Assembly: GCA_037447655.1 (NCBI GenBank)
Contig: JBBHKE010001099.1
Location: 213,349-277,348, forward strand
Source of the DNA: Zygnema cylindricum
Taxonomy: Eukaryota > Streptophyta > Zygnematophyceae > Zygnematales > Zygnemataceae
Direction: 5' to 3'
DNA: 64,000 nucleotides
The translations under genes and the position numbers were made by a program. Under the pieces are notes generated by a model. That model searched no databases and was not told the origin of the DNA. It saw nothing but the letters and a program-made list of their open reading frames with translations. Positions 57,789 through 64,000 of this stretch are shown here, one piece after another (positions within the stretch are counted from its first letter, which is position 1; each line of letters opens with the position of its first letter).

Positions 57789-57805
57789 CTCCCCTTATTT
57801 TCTAG
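57789..57805 (-). promoter_or_regulatory. Polypurine tract of Copia element
   Basis: The minus strand reads CTAGAAAATAAGGGGAG next to the 3' LTR; identical to the tract at 21740-21756. Confidence 0.75.
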
Positions 57806-58068
57806 TCACTCTTTAATTTCACACCACACTTCTCCCTGCAAAAAATTAGCTTAAGGGAAGGGACAGGTTTGGTCATCATATCTGCTACCATCTCGTTATC
57901 TAGTCGGTAATCTAAAGTGATAATTTTGTTTTCTACTTTCTCTCTAACAAAGCTGAGTCTGATGTTTATGTGTTAAGCTTTAAAATGATGTTTTGGTTTG
58001 GAAAAAATAGTGATTGCTGCTTGATTATCACAAAAAAAAAATTGCACACTACTCTTAAGGTAACCAAG

Positions 58069-58602
58069 CTAACCAAGCAAAGACTTGACCCACATCAATT
58101 CTTTTACAGCTGAGCAAGAGGCCATATACTCAGCCTTCATGGTGGACTGAGCAATAACCTTTTGTTGTTTGTTACTCCAACAGCAAGCCCTATCACCCAC
58201 ATATAATACATATCCATCACCCACATATAATACATATCTAGAAGTACATCTCCTCATCGAAGCATCACCATAACTAGCATCACTCCAAGTAGTGATGTCA
58301 GTATTCTCCCCACCCAAATGCAACCATAGATCCCTAGTTCCTATCAAATATATAAGGACTCTGTTAGCTGCCTCCCAATCCTTTTTAGTGGGAGCATTTA
58401 GACTTCTACTCAGCACTCCTAAAGCTGCAAGGAAATCCTGCCGGGTACAATTCATAAAGTAGATTAGGCTTCCCACTACTTGCATGTAAGGATTAGTCTG
58501 CATGAACTTCTGTTCTTCAAGACTTAATTCCTCGTCTAAGACTATAACTCTTTCATCCTCACTCCCCCATATCCCTTTTTTAACTCCATTCGAGTTGTGC
58601 AA
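58069..58602 (-). pseudogene. Copia RNase H domain
   Basis: Contains SLIYFMNCTRQDF, the TRDLWLHLGG block, WSDASYGDAS (first acidic residue region) and VIAQSTMKAEYMASCSAVKE. Normal Copia copies read SSTEAEY; here it is STMKAEY, retaining the Glu. An exact 24-bp in-frame duplication gives YVLYVGDGYVLYVGD at about 58205. Confidence 0.88.
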
Positions 58603-58772
58603 CTATTAGCTTTATCCATTTAAAATTCTTCCAACATATTCCCTATTGCTTCATTTGAGTCAATCTTATAATCTTCCTTTCTCGGTCTCTTTCTACTTGA
58701 ATTCCCAATATATATCTTGCCTTCCCCATATCCTACATTTCAAATCTCCCCTTAAGATCGGTTTTCAGTTTA

Positions 58773-59462
58773 TTAAATTTTTTCCATTGATTTACTTAAA
58801 ACAAGCAAATCATCAACATTAATTGCAATAAATATAACATCTTCCTCATCTTCAAAAACATAGATTGAGTGATCTGAGCTGATCCGGATATATCCTTGAC
58901 CGGTAAGAAACTCATCAAGTTTCTTATTACACTGTCGAGGCACCTGTTTCAAACCATAAAGGGATTTAATCAGCCAGCATACCTTACTCTTCTCTCCTTC
59001 CTCCACAAATCCTTCGGTTTGTCGCATGATGATCTCCTCTTCCGATTCTGGATGCAAAAAGGTTGTCTTGATGTCCATCTGGTGCACCTTAATGTCTTTC
59101 GCTGCAACCACACTAAGAAGTATGCGGACGGAGGGAAATCTGACGACCGGGGCAAAGGTTTCATCGTAGTCGATTCCTTCTTTTTGTGTAAATCCTTTTG
59201 CCACTAATCGGGCTTTTTTACGCTCAATGGTGTTATCTAGGTTAACTTTTATTTTGAAGAACCACTTACAACCGATTGGTTTTGGATTAGGTGGACAATC
59301 CACTAGCTCCCAAGTATTGGCTGCCAAAATTGAGGCCATCTCCTCGTTGATGGTTGTCTTCCACCGGTTCCTTTCTGGACAAATCATCGCCTCTCCATAA
59401 TTCTGAGGTTCATCTTGATGAGATAGTTTTGTTACCTTGTTATTAACCTGTTTTTCTTGCAA
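58773..59462 (-). pseudogene. Copia reverse transcriptase
   Basis: Encodes NTWELVDCPPNPKPIGCKWF, ARLVAKGFTQKEGIDYDETF, APVVRFPSVRILL and MDIKTTFLHPE with the first catalytic Asp. KSLYGLKQVPRQCNKKLDEF follows, then the INVDDLLVL active site (family FVDD/YVDD). Open over 229 residues but shifted relative to RNase H and integrase; the last part of RT (about 58770-58605) is in other frames. Confidence 0.9.
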
Positions 59463-59639
59463 TCTTTTGGTACTTCTCCTTCCCCCCTCAAAATTGTGGC
59501 TGAAATAGATGGTTCTCGTGGGTTCTTTCGAACAATCTCGGCTTCTCTCCTGCCCTTTGATTCCGAATCAATTTCCACTACGTCTTCCGCTTCGGGTAGA
59601 GTAGTCACTGGAGTTGCCGCAGCTGAGTCTTTTTTGGTC

Positions 59640-60120
59640 TGATTTGTACATGCAAGAATGTCATTTTTCTAAAACTTGGATAATTAAGAAGCTCAAAGTC
59701 ATTCGAATTTTCTGACCAAAATCTGATTTTTACTGACTTTGTATACTAGAAGGGATCCACAGACTTTCCTTCATCCATAACAACTAGATGCTTTACTAAG
59801 ATTATATCTTCCCTTTTTAGATCGTAAACTCTATATCCTTTAACATCCTCATCATATCCTAACAAGTATCCTGGTTTTCCTTTAGGATCTAGCTTCCAAT
59901 TAGACCGATCTGTATCTAGATTGAATACTTGACTGCCAAAAACCTTTAAGTGAGATATGTCTAGTTTTCGGCCGGTCCATCTCTCTTAAGGTGTTTTATC
60001 TTTTATAGCTGAGGTAAGAACTCTATTTTTGAGGTAATTAACACAGTGCATTGCTTCTACCCAAACCTTTTTCCTATCTTCTTATCTGACAACATACTTC
60101 TAGCACTCTCACTTAGTGTC
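59640..60120 (-). pseudogene. Copia integrase C-terminus and linker, broken
   Basis: Reverse-strand fragments such as TAIKDKTP-type and LKVFGSQVFNLDTDRSNWKL resemble the 45.2-44.8 kb sequence (LKVFGSQVCSLNTEKSDWKL). Interrupted by stops and shifts. Confidence 0.6.
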
Positions 60121-60633
60121 TTATTTAATCGTTCGGTTACCCCATTCTGTTTGGGTTTTTTGTAACTGTTTTTGGTGTTGCACTCCATCTTCCATCAAAA
60201 AATCCTCAAACTGGTTAGAAGTATTCTCTCCACCATCGTCACTCCTTACTCTCTTGATTGAAGTTTCATGGAGTTTTTCGCTCCATGCTTTATATTGTCT
60301 AAAACAATCCTGAGCTTTTGACTTGTTTTTCGAAAAATACCCCCTGGAATACCGAGACCAATCATGAGTGATAGTTATCATTAATCTCTTCCCCCCCGGT
60401 GAGGGCACTTTGGCTGGTCCCCAAATATATGTGTGTGCTAAATCTAGAATTTTTTCTCCCTTATAGGTGGTTGTTTTGGGAAAGGGTAATCCGTGTGCTT
60501 TCCTTTGAGCACATCCACTACAATCACTTAGATTCTCACTCTCACTGAACTGAATCCCTTCCAATACTCCCATCTTTTTCATCTCTCTTAGCTTATCTAG
60601 ATTCACATGCCCAAGCCTCTTATGCCACATCAT
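60121..60633 (-). pseudogene. Copia integrase core with lost catalytic Asp
   Basis: WHKRLGHVNLDKLREMKKMG and CSGCAQRKAHGLPFPK form the zinc-binding part. The first catalytic position reads AHTYIWGP where the sister copy has VHTDTWGP, a D-to-Y change. The second Asp is kept (RSDDGGENTS). A frameshift destroys the Glu region (EWGNRTIK). Confidence 0.88.
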
Positions 60634-61065
60634 AATATCATGAACACCAGCATAATAAAGTTTCTTCTTTCATTGCTTAAAATATGCCTAAACATCCTTT
60701 GGCTACCTTTTTGAGCAGTAAAATAAACTTCCTCTTCAAAACTAGCACTAAAGACTCCTTTCTTAGTGTTAGTATCAAAACCCTTATCATCTAATACAGA
60801 CGTAGAGATGAGTTTTTTGTTGAGCTCTAAAATAAACAATACATCGAAGAATATAACTATAGATGTCTTTCTTTCTACTAACACTTTTAGATCTACCGAT
60901 CCTACAAGAGTTGTAGTGACTATCCTCCCATTCCTTGTACTCTATCTCTACGGTGGGAATCTTTCTTATCTAAGTGAACAGCTGTTTATCTTTACACATG
61001 TGCATAAATGCACCTGATTTTACAATCCAGCCTGCTTCACCTTTCAATCCACCGAAAGCATATTT
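60630..61065 (-). pseudogene. Copia protease remnant
   Basis: VERKTSIVIFFDVLFILELN and then STSVLDDKGFDTNTKKGVFS match the end of the protease segment at 46.0 kb. Upstream the active-site region (about 61040-60960) is frame-broken; the IDSGA equivalent reads as IVKSGAFMH. Confidence 0.7.
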
Positions 61066-61735
61066 CTAATTTCGTGGAATTTTGACCTCGTTTTTCGCTT
61101 CCAACTCCTCATCCAATAGGAGTTCATCGTCCTCTTCCTCGGATTCCGCCTCATGTACCTGTGTCACAAGGGCCTTTTTTCTTTCCTCTCGGGGGTCCAC
61201 CGGTCTGCCGCTCCTTTGATTGCAACTCGGTAAACTTAGTGCATTCAGCCATATAGTGCCCTGGTTTCTTACAAAAATGGCACAAACCCTTGGGAGTCCT
61301 TGGTCCAAACTCCTCGCTCTAATTTTGTTGCCCTTCCCTTCGATAATTTCCAACTTCGTTTTTGGAATCATTATTCCTCCAATCCGTCCCAGTTGCCAAA
61401 GCTTGCCCACTCATTCCTCCCCTTCGGATCTCAATCATATTCTCCCAAACGAGAATCATCCACACCACTGAATTCCAAATCCACTTTGAGTCCTTCAAGT
61501 TCTGCACACAGTTGACTATGTTCTCGAACTCATCGCGTAACTTCATTAGTAAACAGTTAACCTTTTCCTTTTCACTAAATTCTTTTTCAGCACTCTCTAG
61601 CTCTATGAAAAGTGTAGCAAGCTCATTGCAAAAATCCAACATCTTCCCCCCTTTGTATACATATTGCTTAACTATCTGATCAACCAACTGTTGTTGCTGA
61701 ATCCTACCACTTCGGTGCATCTCTATGAGAGCCAT
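61066..61735 (-). pseudogene. Copia gag, middle and C-terminal part
   Basis: Encodes YKGGKMLDFCNELATLFIEL and KVNCLLMKLRDEFENIVNCV (61735-61319). In the next frame is a knuckle region (C-AIFVRNQGTIW-type, shifted), then the acidic EAESEEEDDELLLDEELEAK before PR. Two frames. Confidence 0.8.
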
Positions 61736-61898
61736 TCAAAGATCAGATGCCTTTTTACCTGCAAATGAAGACATGCAAGCCCTTGAGTAAGATGGTGGAG
61801 AATGAAGTGCTTTGCCGCCATATTGTAGAAGTCCTAGGTATCAGTATCATTCTCCTCGTTCCTGGGAATAGGTGACATGAATGCCGAACCAGTTGCTA

Positions 61899-62093
61899 TT
61901 AGTGTGATCGTCTCCTTCTCCTTTCTTTTGTCCACCACCTCCTTTCTTTTGTCTCCTCCGTTGAAGATGGATCTGCTTTCCTTGTGAATTTGGTTCCTCT
62001 AAACCCTAGAGGGATTCCAAGACTAGATCCACGCCCCACTCGTCCACTCACTATCCCCCAAAACCTTTTCTCGCATAGAGCTCCTGTCATCAT
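61899..62093 (-). pseudogene. Copia gag N-terminus
   Basis: MMTGALCEKRFWGIVSGRVG parallels MMRGALVEKRLGGIVSGRVR at 47351. It runs into a Lys/Arg-rich tail after a shift. Upstream is a 66-bp tandem duplication (62095-62228) that includes the PBS-proximal leader. Confidence 0.75.
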
Positions 62094-62094
62094 A

Positions 62095-62228
62095 CTTTCC
62101 CAATATATGAAGCCAATTCCATTAAAGATGGGTACCCAAGTAGGTGGGCCTATAACTTATACTTCCCCAATATATGAAGCCAATTCCATTAAAGATGGGT
62201 ACCCAAGTAGGTGGGCCTATAACTTCCA
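62095..62228. repeat. Tandem 66-bp duplication of the PBS-proximal leader
   Basis: Two nearly identical copies of ccaatatatgaagccaattc...gtaggtgggcctataactt. Duplicates the candidate PBS region. Confidence 0.85.
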
Positions 62229-63180
62229 ACTCTAAGACCTCCATAGGTCCTCAGAATGGACAGCTTGCAAGAAGCCTCTAGGATAACCGTGACCCTTTTG
62301 TGTTTTAGCAAGAATAACAACCACCTTGGCAGACAAAAACACTAAACACCTCCACTCTTGTAAAGGTAAGACTCACCTGAGTTGATAGAAAAAATAATCT
62401 TTAAATTTGCTCCCCTGAGCAGTTAGTTATGGAGAGTCAAAGTTGACCTTTTTTATACAGAAACTCTTTGGGAGTGAAGGTCCTATCTAACAAATTTTTC
62501 TAAGTCCTATCTCTCTCTAAAAATCTATCAACTGAGTAGAGCACCAATCATAACGCACTTCCGTACACAAAAGTACAGTTGCCGGTGTACTTTATATACG
62601 GATATTGTACGACATGGCCTAAATATTGACACGTGTTATATCCGGATTCGCTTTTTTAATCCTCGGAGATGCCGCAATTTAATGTCATTCTGCCACGTGT
62701 CATCTAATGTGGCGATGACCAAAAACAACTGAAATCCTCTTCTGCGATCTCGACATTCATTCTAGCCGTCCGATAAAATGCAGATTTAATCGTAGCCGTA
62801 ATATATACGTGCGTGGTATTCGTTTCGCTATCGAAACAAATGCGCGATACTTTTTTCTTGTCCGTACCTTAATCCGTCATTTTACATAACCGAACTTATG
62901 TTTCTTGTAAATAGTTTCCGTTAAATGAATTTGTCAGCGTAGAAATGTTTATTCAATAATCAAACACTATTTAATCTAACACTAGTCATAGACTAAATGG
63001 ATAGAGCTATCGGCTACCAGCGACTATAACAGCCGGTAGATACCACGATAAAATCCTGGGTCCGACAACTTTACTTTTCCGGTAGATACCACGATCAAAT
63101 CCTGGGTCCGACAACTTTACATTTAGTAAATCAACTAATTTACTACCGTAAATCAACTAATCTACATCCGCCAATTTGAA
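62229..63180 (-). repeat. 5' LTR of Copia element, outer end truncated
   Basis: Homologous to 56725-57788 through the tRNA-like module. The outermost 250 bp (U3 start) is missing because an inverted LTR begins at about 63182. Confidence 0.7.
62982..63068 (+). other. tRNA-like module in LTR, 3' half duplicated
   Basis: tagactaaatggatagagc and cgataaaatcctgggtccgaca. The 3' half is repeated at about 63078-63113 with the better B-box cgatcaaatcc. Confidence 0.55.
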
Positions 63181-63181
63181 G

Positions 63182-63715
63182 TAGCCGTTAGCTCTGACCG
63201 TTAGGCTAGGACACACATTACGATATATTAGATTTGGTAAATATATAAATCGTTACATGTAGATTAATTCGTTTAACGGCGAATAGATACTTAGTGCATA
63301 GATACAGTTCGAATTAGTGCGTAGTACGGTACGCAGACAGAACGGATATCGCGCATTTGTTTCGATAGCGAAACAAATATCGCGCGTCGAATTTCAACGG
63401 CTAGGATTATAGCCGGTTTTGATCGGACGGCCGCTATAGGCGCCGCGATCACGGAAAAGGTACTTTTGGCGTTTTACGGTATTTGACACGTCAGATGACA
63501 CGTGGCATGATAACATTGGATTACGGGGATTCCGGAGATTACAGGAACTAATCCTGATTTGACACGTGTCGACATTTTGGCCATGTCGTACAATGGCCGT
63601 ACAGAAAGTACACCGGCACCTGTACTTTTCTGTACGACACAGTAATTTGATTGGTGTCGTACTTCAGTAGATAGAGTTTTAGAAGGGGGATAGGACTTAG
63701 AAAATTTTGAGATGA
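63182..63715 (+). mobile_element. Inverted LTR fragment of the gag-only family
   Basis: Reverse complement of the LTR part at 49560-50110 (for example gtacttttctgtacgacacag and gttttagaagggggataggactta). It starts at the 5' half of the tRNA-like module (ttagctctgaccgttaggct). Opposite in orientation to the adjacent 5' LTR. Confidence 0.75.
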
Positions 63716-64000
63716 CTTTTCATGTCCACGGCCACATGAAAGACATGCCGGTAACATGCTGTACCGACTTTACAGCTGTGCACAGTTTAGTGCTAATCAA
63801 GGACATTAGAGGCCTTAGGGGCATTAGGTTACAATAGTACGGTGCACAGTAGACTGCACAGTTTATGGCATTTTGCGGTTTTCATGGAAAAGGCACTAGC
63901 GCCGCGGATATCGCCGGCAGGCTAGTTTTGGCCGATATTAGGATCGGCAACTTTAAGCTGCGCGCTATAAACAAAGCGATAGCTTTGTTTACGCGCTATA
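63716..64000. other. Right edge, no gene recognised
   Basis: A 10-bp hairpin, taaacaaagc-gata-gctttgttta, lies at 63967-63990. Nothing else is supported. Confidence 0.45.

Larger units (their letters stand above)
56725..63180 (-). mobile_element. Full-length but decayed Copia element
   Basis: Order on the minus strand: 5' LTR (about 63180-62229), gag, protease, integrase, RT, RNase H, polypurine tract, 3' LTR. This gag-PR-IN-RT-RH order defines Copia. Frameshifts separate most domains, and the integrase has lost a catalytic residue. The 5' LTR is cut on its outer side by an inverted LTR. Confidence 0.88.

Overview
The window is nuclear DNA of a eukaryote whose genome is crowded with transposable elements. 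I see no bacterial-style operons. One ordinary host gene has six GT-AG introns. Most other coding sequence is decayed LTR-retrotransposon protein. Perfect TGGTATCAGAGC primer-binding sites (the initiator-tRNA-Met type common in plant and algal Copia elements) fit a plant or alga. I cannot fix the lineage; a macroalga is a guess.

Host genes. The only intact-looking gene is on the minus strand at 12228-15857. It has seven exons and encodes a 579-residue amino-acid permease of the APC superfamily (BAT1/Uga4-like). A second host locus on the minus strand at about 53895-55758 is the pseudogene of a secreted trypsin-like serine protease. It carries in-frame stops, an internal 238-bp duplication and a transposon inserted next to its signal peptide.

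Layout. 1-1.4 kb: Copia-type gag remnant (-). 4.1-10 kb: AT-rich intergenic DNA with three DNA-transposon MITEs (Harbinger-like, mariner-like, hAT-like), an LTR fragment and an isolated primer-binding site. 12.2-15.9 kb: permease. 16.8-19.04 kb: three adjacent hAT-type MITEs. 20.16-31.67 kb: a complete gag-only Copia-type element (-), interrupted at 22.99-29.94 kb by a nested Ty3-like element that carries gag and protease but no reverse transcriptase or integrase. 33-41.5 kb: worn plus-strand gag/protease remnants and related LTR-like blocks. 41.5-44.6 kb: LTR fragments and a second copy of the gag-protease family. 44.7-48.4 kb: Copia element with gag, protease and integrase but no reverse transcriptase. 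48.4-50.2 kb: truncated gag-only element. 50.5-53.6 kb: large inverted repeat. 53.9-55.76 kb: protease pseudogene split by a 534-bp miniature LTR element (TRIM). 55.9-63.2 kb: Copia remnant and a decayed full-length Copia element. 63.2-63.7 kb: an inverted LTR.

The most interesting signal is tRNA-like sequence inside LTRs. The TRIM at 55159-55692 has two LTRs, a perfect PBS and a purine tract, and each LTR carries a tRNA-gene-like cloverleaf in sense orientation; one copy has complete acceptor and T stems. Seven LTRs or LTR fragments of the Copia-type families carry a tRNA-like A-box/B-box module in antisense. This resembles the plant Cassandra elements, whose LTRs carry 5S rRNA sequence, but with tRNA instead.
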